Shown piece by piece: positions 24,946 through 35,440 of a stretch of 64,000 nt of DNA. Position 1 is the first letter of the stretch. Each line of letters begins with the position of its first letter. A program made the translations under genes and the position numbers. Source of the stretch: Ceriagrion tenellum (Eukaryota; Arthropoda; Insecta; Odonata; Coenagrionidae); contig OY720636.1 of the NCBI GenBank assembly GCA_963169105.1, positions 106,640,539-106,704,538 on the forward strand, in the 5' to 3' direction. The notes under the pieces were generated by a model, which had not been told where the DNA came from, did not search any database, and was given only the letters and a program-made list of their open reading frames with translations.

Positions 24946-26463
24946 TTTTTTTTTTTTTTTTAATAATAATAATAATAAGTTTATTACTCCATACAACAAA
25001 TTACATTTCAATAGCAAAATAGAGTAATTTTAGGTAGCCTTGAAGGAGAACCTGTTTAAGGCTACCATCAAATAATATTACATTATGCTTTTCCTAAAAG
25101 ATACATATAGCTCGTGCAGTGATACCGTGACAATTGCTTAACAGTGTAAGTTCGTACCTTAAAAGCTACTTACTAATAGTTTACTTATAACTCATTACAT
25201 CAATGATTTACAGCAATAAATGCTCTACACTCTCCTTGGTGAGAAGCCAAGAATGTACATTTTCCAAAAACTTTTTCACAGACTTAGAATTAGTACATGA
25301 CAGGGGTAACATATTGTATACCTTTAGCCCTACATGCAAAAAACATCTTTTAAACAACGTCAAGTTAGGTTTTGGTTATGGAATATTTTTTTTACGCAGG
25401 GCAATGTGAGAAGGTAGACACTGAAATACATCAGAGTTACCACTTCTGGTATAGAAACACCGTAGAACCTTATAAATATATAGATGCCTCAATGGAAGCA
25501 AACGTAAATGAAGAAAAAGTGGGAAGGATTTTTCAAATCTGTTCTTTTTCAAAATAACACGAATAATTCTTTTTTGTAAAAACACGGCAGGTTTCAAGGA
25601 GTTTAAATAAGCGCCACCCCAACAAAAAATGCCATAACTTAGTCTGGAATGTACTAACGCGTTATAAATTATCCTAAGGAAATTTAAAGGACATTTATTT
25701 CTGATGAAATAAAAATTTGTCAATGTATTTCGCATAATATTTGTTAGATTATCAATATGTTGTTGCCACTTTAAGGATTCGTCAATGGTTACTCCCAGGT
25801 ACTTCAAACTGGAAACCCGTTCAATGGGAAAACAGCTATTGCATGAATTTATCGGACAGTTTTCTTCATGATAATATAAAACCCAATCAAACTTGTACCT
25901 GTTACATAAATTATAACACATATACTTCGTTTTAGTTACACTCATTTTCAATTTGTTGGAAGCAAACCAACGTCGCAAATTGATCAAATCTGACTGCATA
26001 TCATATTTTACATCACCCCAGTTTAAACCTCCATAATTTAAGGCGACATCATCAGCAAATGCTGTCACATGACCTCTAAAATTGAAATTACATAGATCGT
26101 TTATATAAACTAGAAATAGGATTGGACCCAAGACAGAGCCTTGTGGAACTCCAGAAGTTATCATATTGTAATTACTATAAACATCACCAATTTTTACACA
26201 CTGCATTCTCGATGACAGGTAACTGGTAAACCATTTTAGTGGTATTCCTCGAATACCAGCCCTCTGAAGCTTAAAGGTCAGAACCATGTGATCAATGGAA
26301 TCAAAAGCCTTGCTAATGTCAATGAATAGGCTGCCAGTGCGTCGATTTGAGTTTATAGCCTTGTAAACATGGGTAAAATAATTTTCTAGAATTTTTTTCA
26401 ATTCACCAGAAAAATAAATTCTGTTACATGCAATTACTAAAAATTCGTTTCTCATGTAACTTC
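24946..26463 (-). mobile_element. 5'-truncated LINE with poly(A) tail
   Basis: Minus-strand non-LTR element. It ends (left side) in 16 A on the minus strand (24946-24961) preceded by (AAT)n at 24962-24979. The coding part runs from 26455 down to about 25208, with a 3' UTR of about 230 bases. ATGATA occurs just outside the poly(A) (24940-24945) and just outside the proposed 5' end (26464-26469), a possible 6-bp target duplication. Truncation falls within the RT, before motif A, so the endonuclease and ORF1 are missing. It is a young-looking copy: only one stop over about 415 codons. Confidence 0.85.
25208..26455 (-). pseudogene. LINE reverse transcriptase (palm to C-terminus), one nonsense codon
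   Basis: The enzyme copies LINE RNA into the genome at a nicked target. From 26455, 359 codons are open. Motif A is LFIDISKAFD (residues about 43-52), motif B is SGVPQGSVLGP (101-111), and motif C is AFADD (132-136) with both catalytic aspartates. Then come KYLGVTIDESLKWQ (about 218-231) and the C-terminal LQKRIIRVI block. A TAA at 25376-25378 interrupts. The same frame continues through GLKVYNMLPLSC and KKFLENVHSWLL to a second stop at 25208-25210. Those last blocks are conserved in CR1/L2/Jockey-type polymerases, so the TAA is a disabling mutation. The fingers (motifs 0-2) are lost by 5' truncation. Exact clade unresolved. Confidence 0.88.
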
Positions 26464-26499
26464 ATGATAATCAATAATGGAGACTTCCAGAGTTACTTT

Positions 26500-26930
26500 T
26501 TATGGCAAAATTTTTTGTGTGGAAGAAATCACACGTTGATCGATCTGGAAAAAAAACCGTTCGTGGTGTGACGTCAGCTCTCCTTTTTTTTCGTGAAAAG
26601 AGAAGGTTGCCAAGAGGAGAATGTCACGAAGTCGCCCTCACGAAATCGTTCCCGTTGCTGTTGATGGGGACAATCTCAAGATCGATTGATATTCGTACAC
26701 GCACGTGGCCCCGCATTCAAGGAGGCCCGCGCCTCCAAACGAGAGGGGGAGAGAGAGAGAGAGACTCATCCTCTTCCACGCTCCATTCCGTTCGAGAGAA
26801 TCAGAAATACTCTTTATCTGGACCGCACATCGAAGTGGGCGATGCGACTTGCCCGCATTATTAATTCCATTCAGCAGCTACAGCTGTGGCCGCTAAGAGG
26901 CTGCTCGTCCCCTCCTTCTAGTTGAGGAAG
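26500..26930. other. CpG-rich block with (GA)n
   Basis: GC-rich stretch with a (GA)n run at about 26749-26764 and three overlapping plus-strand open frames in all registers, typical of composition and not of coding. No domain recognised. Confidence 0.35.
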
Positions 26931-26934
26931 AAAA

Positions 26935-28225
26935 TAGAAGTTTTTTTCTCGTTTACGGAATAAAAAAGTCAGTCCAATATTCTTTTTCAATTTTTATACT
27001 CATATTTTTATTGTATTCTTCTTCTTTAACTTTTGACTAACTACGGAACACGTCCATTCAACTGTTTATCTCTTTGGGTCCTTCCTTTATCCTCGTTCAA
27101 TACTCTTTCATTTTCTTGCCACGTTCCCTTTTCCTTTCTTCCGTCCACTCCTGCCCCGTCCTCAATTTCACCTCACCGAAGGTCTGAACATTTGCCTCCT
27201 TGCTCCTGAGTGCATCAAGTTCCTTCAAGTTTTTCCAAATGTTGCCTATACGGGTGAATGGGTCTTATGGGTTAATTTTCTCATTCTTGAGCCATGCATC
27301 CTTTGTTTTTTTACCTAAGAAGTACTATAGAGTAGACAATATGCTTACACTATGGAAGTATTTACAAATTAAACTGGAAAATCTCGAGTTTTTTATTCAT
27401 ACCAAGTACCTTTATATTGAAACTCTCCTTTTATGCATCGTAAGCCTATTTAATTCTATATGCAAGTACAGCCCTTGATTGTGCATTGATTTATTAAGTT
27501 ATCATTTCTAATTGGGCCAAGGGTAATTCTCAATATTTTCTTTTTTGAAATTTTCTATTTAAGACTCTTTGTTTTTTTAATGCAAACTTTTTCTAGATTT
27601 TTTTCCACTTATGTCCGATTTTATTTAGCAATGTGAAATTTTCTGGGATTACTGGTTCTACTTATTCTTTTCGGCCAATGATAGTGACTCCATATCTCAT
27701 CCGTTCATTCTTGAAAAACATTTAAAGGAAGAATGTTAATTTGAACTTTGTACTTTGTACTACTGGATAGTGGACGCTAGATTTCTTTTGACATTATAAA
27801 TTACATCTGCAAGGGTTTGTGGATCCGGATGAATTAATAGCGCTAAAGTTTCGATGATTACAGCAAATATACAGCAAGGTGTCAGAGAGACGCGTTTTAA
27901 AGCCATGTTCAGAGTGTAAATAAAAAAAGATTTCACCCTAATACACTAGGAACTCATGGACTTCGTTACAGCAGCCTGCGGTGGAGTTCATCCTTCGCTT
28001 CACACAATTTCAAAGCAGATATGATATTCACCTTGCCTGAGGAATACGTCTCAGTAAATATTTTTTTTCCGAAGCTGAAGTTAGAATAACTACTCAACGA
28101 ATAAGCCATTAATGTAATGCTTTTAGTAAAATCATATATCTTAGCAATGAACGATACGTGTGGACTCAAGTTTGACGTTGACTATGTGGGATTTATCCAT
28201 CAAAGACTGAATTAGCTTTAATTAT
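26935..28225. other. unannotated AT-rich DNA
   Basis: No supported feature in about 1.3 kb. Confidence 0.5.
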
Positions 28226-28229
28226 GTTA

Positions 28230-29100
28230 TCTTCTAATATATAAAAATGAATAATTGTTTGTTTGTCATGTATGCGTTCCAATACCAGTCGTCAAATTAC
28301 GATGAAACTTTGGTGAGCTGTTGTGCGCGCGAAAGCCTGCAAAGGTTTCTGAGTTATTAAATCCATTGTACAATAGGTGATAGGTGGAGCACGAGTCGTT
28401 TCAACAAATGAGTGTTGACACGCGAGCTTCTCAAACAAGCGAGGAATGACAAGCAAGCAACGAAGCAGATCGTTTACGAGTTGCTCAATCACGTGCATCA
28501 GAATCGCATCAATGAGACATAATTAGGGTTAAACGGTACGTAATTTATTTGTACGTAGAATAAGATTAGTTGCAGTGGTCTCTTTGTTTTCTTCTTTGAA
28601 TTCTTGCGTTAAATTTTCGTATACGCTTCGCTTTTTCCTAAAATTGGATTTATGAGCTCAAAAATCTAAAATTTTTGCACTACTTCAACAATAGACTTCT
28701 TTATTTACTTGGAAACCTTAAACGGTACGTAATTTATTTGTACGTAGAATAAGATTAGTTGCAGTGGTCTCCTTGTATGTTTTTTTTAATTCTTGCGTTA
28801 AATTTTCGTATACGCTGCGCTTTGTCCTAAAATTGGATTTTTGAACTCGAAAATCTAAAAATTTTGCACTACTTCAACAATAGACTTCTTTATTTACTTG
28901 GAAACCGCAGCATGGAATGGAATAGATACTCATGCTATCGTTTATGCGTTACAAATTCCTATGTAGGTACGAGGAATTCATTGGATTACAAAAAATCATT
29001 GTCTTGCACTTATGTTGTGCATGTAAATGTGTCTGCTTTGTACATGTGGGCCTATTTCGAAAGAAAAAGAGGCATTGCCAGGCATGCCGGGCACAACTAG
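28230..29100 (+). mobile_element. non-autonomous Helitron (about 871 bp)
   Basis: The 5' end TCTTCTAATATATAAAAATG matches the common insect Helitron start (TC, then an AT-rich run with 'ATATAAAAATG'). The 3' end is CTAG (29097-29100), preceded by a short GC-rich hairpin (TGCC at 29076-29079 pairing with GGCA, around GGCATGCC). The base before is A (28229) and the base after is T (29101), as expected for A/T insertion without duplication. No Rep/helicase coding, so it relies on an autonomous partner. It contains a 189-bp tandem duplication. The choice between TC at 28230 and at 28233 is uncertain. Confidence 0.72.
28527..28906. repeat. tandem duplication, 2 x 189 bp, inside the Helitron
   Basis: Units 28529-28717 and 28718-28906 align at a constant offset of 189 bases. 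They begin 'ttaaacggtacgtaattt' and end 'tttatttacttggaaacc'. Divergence is a few percent. The unit is non-coding. Internal tandem repeats are common in non-autonomous Helitrons. Confidence 0.9.
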
Positions 29101-29104
29101 TATT

Positions 29105-29635
29105 TTATAAAAGTGTTTGTTTGGCTAGGATTCTGACTGATAATAAATGCGCGGAAGAACGGATTGGGGAAAATATTTATGGGTAAGACCAACGTCCAAC
29201 TCGAGCTGTGGAGCCGTTGATGATGATTGTCCGAACCAATCGATCGAAGGAAGCGAGCCAATTATCAGTTTGACCTGGAGGCCATTTTTAGAAACCGTCG
29301 GAAAAACGATAAAGGTTTTACCTTTCAAAACCCATCAAATCTGTTTCACATTTTTTTTGGGGGGCCATTATATGTGCTCCTCTCCCCATCGTAAAGGTTC
29401 CTGCAAGGAATAACGATGAGCCCCAGTACCCGATGGGATTTTGAGACACGAGTATAAATTTTCAACCCGGCTATCAGGATTTCCGATTGCTACTCGAGTA
29501 TCCTGACTTTTAGAGATAAATCTGCGCCCCTTTGTTTTCAAGCTTTACCTGTAAACCAGCTTTTTTTGCTTGGCATTTATATAATAACTGTATGTGATTT
29601 AAAGAATTTCATATCATTTTAGGAAATTATCTTCT
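29105..29635. other. unannotated DNA
   Basis: No supported feature. Open frames at 29125-29413 on both strands lack recognisable domains. Confidence 0.45.
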
Positions 29636-29639
29636 TTCC

Positions 29640-29990
29640 TAATTTAGGCTCCAAATATGTTTCGGCTTCACTTTACCACCTCATCCTTGATCTTCCCACA
29701 CTTCTTCCACTCTGCGGCTTAAACTACAAAGCCAGGTTTGGATATCTGTCCTTAGGCATTCGTACTACATCCTCTTTCCACCTATTATTGTACTCTACTA
29801 ATCCATCAGTTATAGGCTGGACTCCAAGTTCTTTTATGGACGTATTCCTAATTTTGTCTTACATTTTACTCCCTTTTTCAACTCGAAGAAATTTCCTTAA
29901 TAATTACTCAATTTGAATTTCCTTTTGCTTTGTCGTCCGACTTTACTTTATAAAATTTAACGAATGAAATAAACGGGGAGACATTGGGGT
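29640..29990 (-). pseudogene. LINE C-terminal relic (endonuclease-RT type)
   Basis: On the minus strand, frames give KFLRVEKGSKM, DKIRNTSIKELGVQPITD, EYNNRWKEDVVRMPKDRYP and NLAL. This matches the widespread C-terminal block of insect endonuclease-RT LINEs (KFLRxVxGxTxxDxIRNxxI, then a W-x4-RM-x5-P motif). Stops and frameshifts make it dead. It is distinct from the RTRWIGH-type family elsewhere in the window. No tail or boundaries identified. Confidence 0.6.
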
Positions 29991-30146
29991 ATAATACACC
30001 TTTTGGAGATAGATAATAATAAATAATTGTGCCCTGCATAAATAAATTTCAATAGTAAACCACGGAAGTCAAATACTATATAACGCTGTTTCAAAGGACA
30101 AAAAATTCCGTTGTCTCGGGCGTGACTTCGTGGAATTTGCTCAACA

Positions 30147-30305
30147 TTGTAAATGAAAAGTATAACTTAGTTATTCCACATAGGTTTCGACGAAGCTCGT
30201 CATCATGATGACGAGCGCGCCCTGATGATGACGAGCTTCGTCTAAACCTAGGTCGTCCTGCCAATAACCCTTTGTGGAATAACTAAGTTATACTTTTCAT
30301 TTACA
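30147..30305. mobile_element. Penelope-like terminal-repeat hairpin element, copy 3
   Basis: Arms of about 60-75 bp (30147-30207 and 30223-30305) are inverted copies: 'ttgtaaatgaaaagtataac' at the outside and 'gacgaagctcgtcatcatg' next to the centre. No coding. The same architecture as copies at 23478 and 32540, with outer 'tgtaaatgaaaa' shared with the 32540 element. Each arm holds a degraded hammerhead-like motif with stem III CCTAGG. Confidence 0.7.
30220..30257 (+). ncRNA. hammerhead-like motif, stem III CCTAGG (core mutated)
   Basis: CTGATGA (30222-30228), one T, stem II GACGA / TCGTC with loop GCT, then TAAA where GAAA is expected, palindrome CCTAGG, then TC. The G12 to T change at 30243 should abolish catalysis. 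The opposite arm keeps GAAA but has lost C3 and the TC site. Confidence 0.4.
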
Positions 30306-30380
30306 AGTGACAAAAAAGAAAATAAGCGAAATGGAGTAATAGAAGAAGAATGGGAATGGATGTGTTGTTTCACAGAATTT

Positions 30381-30845
30381 TCAACTTTTCAATTTTTTTT
30401 CACAAAATGTCATCCCCTGATGCAGGTGGATGACTTCTACATCGAAATGTCTGCAAATATGGGGAATTTGATCCTGTGGAAACCCAAACAATCTTCAGTA
30501 GAATTAGTTTTCAGTGCTTCATTCAGACGTCAACGGGAGGATAATTTATATATTATCAACTCGAAGAAATAACATAATACTATATTTTAGAAATATCAAT
30601 CTTATATAGGTGTCTCAAATATTTAATTCCATGGATTTTAATGTTGTTCTACAAAATATCATACCCTGACGATGATGGACGACTCCTACAGCGAAACTTC
30701 TGCAGATGTGGAGAGTTTGACCCGGTGGAAACCCGAGAAATCTTTAATAAAATTTTCAGTGCCTTATTGAGATGTTAATGGAAGGATAATTAGTGTATTA
30801 TTAACTCGAAAAAATGACATTTGGTTTTTTTAGAAATAACGATCA
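30381..30845 (+). repeat. tandem pair of Penelope-like terminal repeats
   Basis: Two head-to-tail units with an offset of about 242-249 bases share 'ttttcagtgc-ttcatt', 'atttagaaat', a CTGA-containing box (CTGATGC and CTGACGA), 'gactcctaca', GAAA and 'tctgcagatgtgg'. The second unit (box at about 30665-30671, GAAA at 30693-30696) has an intact CTGANGA box, but its stem II is not clean. Head-to-tail terminal repeats are a known Penelope arrangement. I infer, but cannot prove, membership. Confidence 0.5.
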
Positions 30846-30889
30846 TATTAATAATAATTTCTTTGTACCCAACTGCCGAAGCCAATTAC

Positions 30890-31014
30890 TAGATACTTAA
30901 TATATTGACGAACACACACAACCATGCCCAGGGAGGTTTAAATATACTACCCAGTCGGGACTCGAACCCGCAGGCAGGCGAGGACTTTACCCCGCCGCCA
31001 CAGAGGCCGGCACA
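30890..31014 (-). mobile_element. tRNA-derived SINE (fragment)
   Basis: Read on the minus strand from 31014: GCCGGCCTCTGTGGCGG, an A-box-like TGGCGGCGGGGT, then a perfect B box in GGGTTCGAGTCCC (about 30955-30970), then 'ctgggcatggttgtgtgtg', a tail seen in many invertebrate SINEs. RNA polymerase III would read it from the internal promoter. The body is short and no LINE-derived tail is clear. It is not a functional tRNA, as no cloverleaf closes. Confidence 0.65.
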
Positions 31015-31019
31015 GACAT

Positions 31020-31700
31020 TACAGTAAATAATACAGTATAGCATTACAAATGTTTAAATAAGTACGCGGCATGGGCTTCGATACTTGTCCACCAGGGCTT
31101 TCGAACAGTCACTCATAATCCGGAATGTAACCCCTCTTCGGGCGCCGAAACGTAATAGTTTTACCCGAAATTTAGCCTGGTCTACTGGGCCAGATAATTT
31201 GTTAAACCATATTCCGGGTACATATCGGCATTCATAGCTCAAGCGCGTCTCAATGGTGGGTGGCGAATGAACTGCTACCGACTCGCTAAACTCCGCCGGC
31301 AGCTGAACGAGCGCATATCTCCCCGCGGGGTGGACGCGGGGGCGCGCAGGCGGTTGGTCGAGTGCATTTTCGCGGCGCGTGACGGGAGAGCCTTTCCCCC
31401 TCCTTAGCTCCATACTCCCTTCCCGACCCACTCCACCCGAATCACTCACTCTTCCGTTTCCCCTACCCTCTCTCTCGACGCGCTCTCATCATCCACTTTG
31501 TTGGCTCACTCCGCATCTCATTACGCGCGATTGATTCGCGGCGTCTGCCGGATGGACGGGTTTTGTGGGTGCTCTCTTTGCTCGCCTCTTTGTCTGCTCT
31601 CCGCTTCACACCCGCGCCCTCTTCTCATCCGTTTTATGAAAGCATCTCTCTAGCGACTCCGCGCCCGTTTAAATCCTCTGTTTCGATTCCACGCCCATAG
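31020..31700. other. CpG-rich block
   Basis: The most CpG-dense stretch of the window (especially 31230-31640), with an open minus-strand frame of 131 codons (31054-31449) of R/P/S-rich composition and no domain. It has the look of a promoter-type CpG island. No adjacent gene is visible. Confidence 0.4.
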
Positions 31701-31704
31701 TAGC

Positions 31705-32535
31705 CGGTCTCAGAAACAGTGCCCGCATACCTATCCAATTTGTTTATCGTGGGTCGCTTGAATAACTCTTCTTCTTCAACGATTTTTCCTGCCTTACCTA
31801 CCTGCGGTTCAACTAAATCTACTAAGGTAGACTTTCTTTCTTTCTTAAGTGAATCGTGTATTTCGGTATTATGCCACTTTTATCGGCCAATTGTGACCCG
31901 TATAAAGCCAAGAGTTCTCCTAGGCTAAGCAAATGGACTAATATTAATTCTAATACCTAATTGTTTTATTCTTTTATTCCTACGATTCTTACAAACAGTC
32001 CTGCATATCTAAGGAGAACTCCACGTCTAGAACAAGATTCAAGCAGTGAACTGCGCTCAGTTCCCGCCCGGTTGGGACTTGGCTCTCGACTGCTGCTATT
32101 GACCGAGATGCTATGCAGAAATGGCTGGGGTGGAGACTGTGTCACGCCACTGGCGCGCGGGTGAAGTTCTGATAGGTGACTGGCTGACAAATCGAAGATG
32201 TGTCGGTGTAGTGGGGGAAGATCATTTCTCGAGGAAGGCATTCATGGCACGCGTTGGAGGAATTTCTGATACCGATGACGGCATCGGAAAACAGCTGAGA
32301 ATGTCGAGGGAATCGTTCCCATTTTCACCATATTTAAATTAGCAATTAGGCTCTTTAATTAGTCCCATTGCACTGCCGTCATTTTTCTCCAGAAAGTCTG
32401 GTAAATTTATATAAATTTAGGCAATGATGGTGTATGTAATTTCGTATGGAAAATATAGTCGCCTCGCGCTAGCTGCCAACTGTATTGCGAAAGTAAATGC
32501 GTTAGGTCAGGATCTAATTTGACGAGTTTAATACT
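31705..32535. other. unannotated DNA
   Basis: No supported feature. Short frames on both strands near 31960-32340 do not resemble known proteins. Confidence 0.45.
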
Positions 32536-32539
32536 TAAT

Positions 32540-32676
32540 TTGTAAATGAAAAAACGACTTCGTTTTCTTCCACTGATTTATTTCTTTGGTACAACATGTT
32601 TCGACACATAGAGGTCATTTTCAAGTACAAAGAAATAAATCAGTGGAAGAAAACGAAGTCGTTTTTTCATTTGTGA
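32540..32676. mobile_element. Penelope-like terminal-repeat hairpin element, copy 4
   Basis: Arms 32540-32591 and 32625-32676 are almost perfect reverse complements over about 50 bp, around a 33-base centre. The high pairing suggests recent formation. The centre and inner arms contain, on the minus strand, a hammerhead-like motif (TTGAAAA at 32624-32618, T, GAC...GTC, GAAA at 32602-32599, palindrome CATG, TT). Box 1 has two core changes, so it is probably inactive. No coding sequence. Confidence 0.7.
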
Positions 32677-32679
32677 ATA

Positions 32680-33065
32680 TCAACTTCCACATAGTTGAGC
32701 CTGATACCATTGAACTTAATTTGTAGTTTTTTGATCAAAGAAATATAGTCTTCCTTGTCTGAATATGGTCCTGATTGTTTTAAATTTTCATAAATAATCA
32801 AGGTCACATTTTGCGAAACTCTGATGAAAGAAGCTAGGAAAGAATTAGCGTGCAATTAATCACATCATAATTTGAAAGATTAGATCATAATCATAATTAT
32901 CATTGGATCATAATTTGAAAAATACATGTCCTGAATAGGCAGAGAACTTCAGAGCTTCTTCATTCAAGTCTGCTCAATGTAAGAATGCGACTATTTGAAG
33001 AGAAAACATTGGAGCAATTCAGAGGCTTACAAAAAGGAGAGGAGCGACCATTAATTTTTCAAGAA
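32680..33065. other. unannotated DNA
   Basis: No supported feature. Confidence 0.5.
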
Positions 33066-33068
33066 AGC

Positions 33069-33180
33069 TAGAGGTGTTACATGAGGATATTTAGCTTCCT
33101 ACTATCTACTACTAGAGGTGTTACATAAGGGCATACTATTAGAGGTGTTACATGAGGATATTTAGCTTTCTACTATCATC
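33069..33180. repeat. short direct repeats
   Basis: 'agaggtgttacatgaggata' with following 'tttagctt-ctactatc' occurs at about 33069-33106 and 33143-33178, with a third partial copy at about 33113. It sits at the 3' tail of the minus-strand LINE that follows and may be slipped tail sequence. Confidence 0.65.
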
Positions 33181-33535
33181 ATTTTTGGTCATTTATTCCT
33201 TAGATTGGTGTACTGTAGCCCTCCATCCTTCCGTACCTAATTCTAGTTCTCTTACCTCCTGGTATGCCTTCCTACTGTCTTCCATGAACTGTCTTCCATT
33301 TATGGTTCATAAATTTATTTCTGAGTCTTCCTCTTGGGACGCTTTCCTCTATTTTGCCTTCAACGATGTTATACACAGATTTATTGTGTCTCAGGGTGTG
33401 TCCAATCTATCTTGTTCTCCTATTCTTAATGGTGTTCCATATGGTCCTTTCCTATTCTACCCTTCTGTACTCTTCATCATATCTTATTTTCGTATTTTGT
33501 CCGTCCTTCCTACTATATATTATCATCCATAAAAT
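33165..33535 (-). pseudogene. RTE-like LINE, C-terminal relic (copy 2)
   Basis: On the minus strand frames give ERTIWNTIKNRRTR, IGHTLRHNKSVYNIVEGKIEE, SVPRGRLRNKFMNH and YQEVRELELGTEGWRATVHQS. This is homologous block by block to the plus-strand copy at 47301-47564 (ERTIWDAIKKRRTRWIGHTLRHN, EGKKEGKVP, YQEVRELTFDRKGWRAA). Several stops and frameshifts. The 3' end at about 33165 is an ATGATG-type tail. Confidence 0.75.
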
Positions 33536-33539
33536 CTGA

Positions 33540-35436
33540 GATTCTTGAACCTCGAGAAAATTTCTTTTCACTTAATTACCGACAACAATGTGTGTCATGT
33601 TATACTCTTTATCGCTTGACTTTCGGTTACAAAAACACGTCTGTAAAAAATTTATTTCGCTTTTCATTCCTTCCGTTCCCCAAGGAGAACATTCCCGCAT
33701 TTTTTATCTCCCTCACTCGAAGTTGTATCTTCATCAAGTCTGCCAAATGGACAGAGAGCCTACCACAGCCCGATAATTTTTCGTGCGATAAAATTATAAA
33801 TTAGGTTACTTTCGGCGAGAAAAATTGATGAAGTCCATTTCGCCGTTAAATTAGGACATGGCATAATTGCTTGGCCCCACAATAGATGACTTAGTCAGTA
33901 ATTATTAATATATTACTAGTTTTAAAAAACCTTTGGGAAAAATATGATTTTTAATCCTTCAAAGAGGCATCATCGCAGCAGTTTTTTTTTTATATCTCTG
34001 TATTATTCAACTGTGGTTTTCGATCGATTTTTATCTCGGATTTCTTGCCTGGGTCGCTGGGGCAACCGATTCCGTATTGAAAAATGCGTGTATGTCACGT
34101 TCAAAGTAACTTGTTGCCCCTTCCATTCTTGGCGAAAGTTGGCACCAACGAATTGATGTATATGTTTTTCGGCAGTGTGAGAGATTGGAACCAGGGATCG
34201 GATGAGAAGCCGGGGGAATAAAAGGAGTTTATATATGTACAGAGACAGATATAGAGGAAAAAAATAAAATAATGCAGACGCCACTTAAGAAGGGAGAGAT
34301 ATTTGAGTGCCTTCGCAGTCCTGCCTTTAGTCCCCACGAGAGACTCGCAGATAGGCGGGAATGTCGAGTTGATTCCGGATCCTGAGGAGAGACGTAAAAA
34401 TCTCTGTTGCTTCTTTATTATCTCCCGGGCCATAAAAATGGCGGCCACCCGGCCCTTATAGTGTGTTGAAAGATGAGCAGGAAGTAAGTGACTGTTCTCT
34501 CCGTATGTATTTTTTCCTCTCTGGTGCGTTACGTCATACATGTTCGCTCCAGCTAATGGACGGTTCTCGCGGAGCATGCGAACATAGCTAACGAACAAAG
34601 CTGACGAAGTTAGGGCTCGAGCTTGTGAGTCAGAATGTCTAATATGATTAGGCGCAGAAGATAGTTCTCGCATAAAATTTGCTGCTGTTGTCTCCCAAAG
34701 TTGGCAATGACGAAGATGAGTGATTTCTTAATTATTTTTAATTTGACTAATCGGGTCATGCTCGACCTAACACTTTTATTTTATTTATTTGCACCATGTT
34801 TTACGAGTTACTTTCTCGTATTATTGCATTATTCTGCCAAGGTCTACATCGTTTTTGTGAATTTTATGTTGCATTTTCATTTTTATTTTAGAAAACGTTC
34901 AAATTTACATATATCTCGTAGTCGTTTTTGGGTTTACTTGCATAGCAATATGACCGATAACGGATTATTTCTCCTAGCGAGCAGGGTAAGTACCTTTCGT
35001 AAAATTAAATAATGTAATTGATGTCAACAAAATTTTTCATTAAATTATAACTTTTTCGTAATAGAGAGTAATAGATGAATATGCATGTGATGCAATGTAA
35101 ATCAATCGCGGATGCCGAGAGTGAGATTTAGTGCGGTCAGGTGTATTATCTTCAAGTAAAAATTCAACGTCAACATGTGTTTCAGGAGCGTTACTTATAA
35201 CTAGGCCCACACTCGGTGAAAGCGTAATGATAGTAGGCTTTCCCGTTCAATGCTTAAGTTGAGAGACAAGGCTACCTTGACGTGTGTTTTTGTATATACA
35301 GTAAATAAGTTGAGCAGAATGTAAAATAATCCATTGGCCAAAATTTGTATTCTAAAGTAATTTTCTCACTGGTTGCTTTTTAGACGTGGGATATTGTAGC
35401 CTGAGTTCGTGTTCCCGTGTTTGATGAGAGTGGACC
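33540..35436. other. unannotated DNA
   Basis: No supported feature. The longest frame (34101-34673, -, 190 codons) has no recognisable domain, and its composition changes along its length. Confidence 0.4.
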
Positions 35437-35440
35437 TTAA

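Noticed and set aside
24962..24979. (AAT)n run as an independent microsatellite
   Set aside because: It sits directly against the poly(A) of the minus-strand LINE and is better read as part of that element's 3' tail.
31054..31449. 131-codon open frame in CpG-rich DNA
   Set aside because: Expected from GC-rich sequence. No domain. Could be a 5' exon, but nothing supports it.
34101..34673. 190-codon open frame on the minus strand
   Set aside because: No recognisable motif. Composition shifts from polar to hydrophobic without a domain pattern. No splice or homology support.
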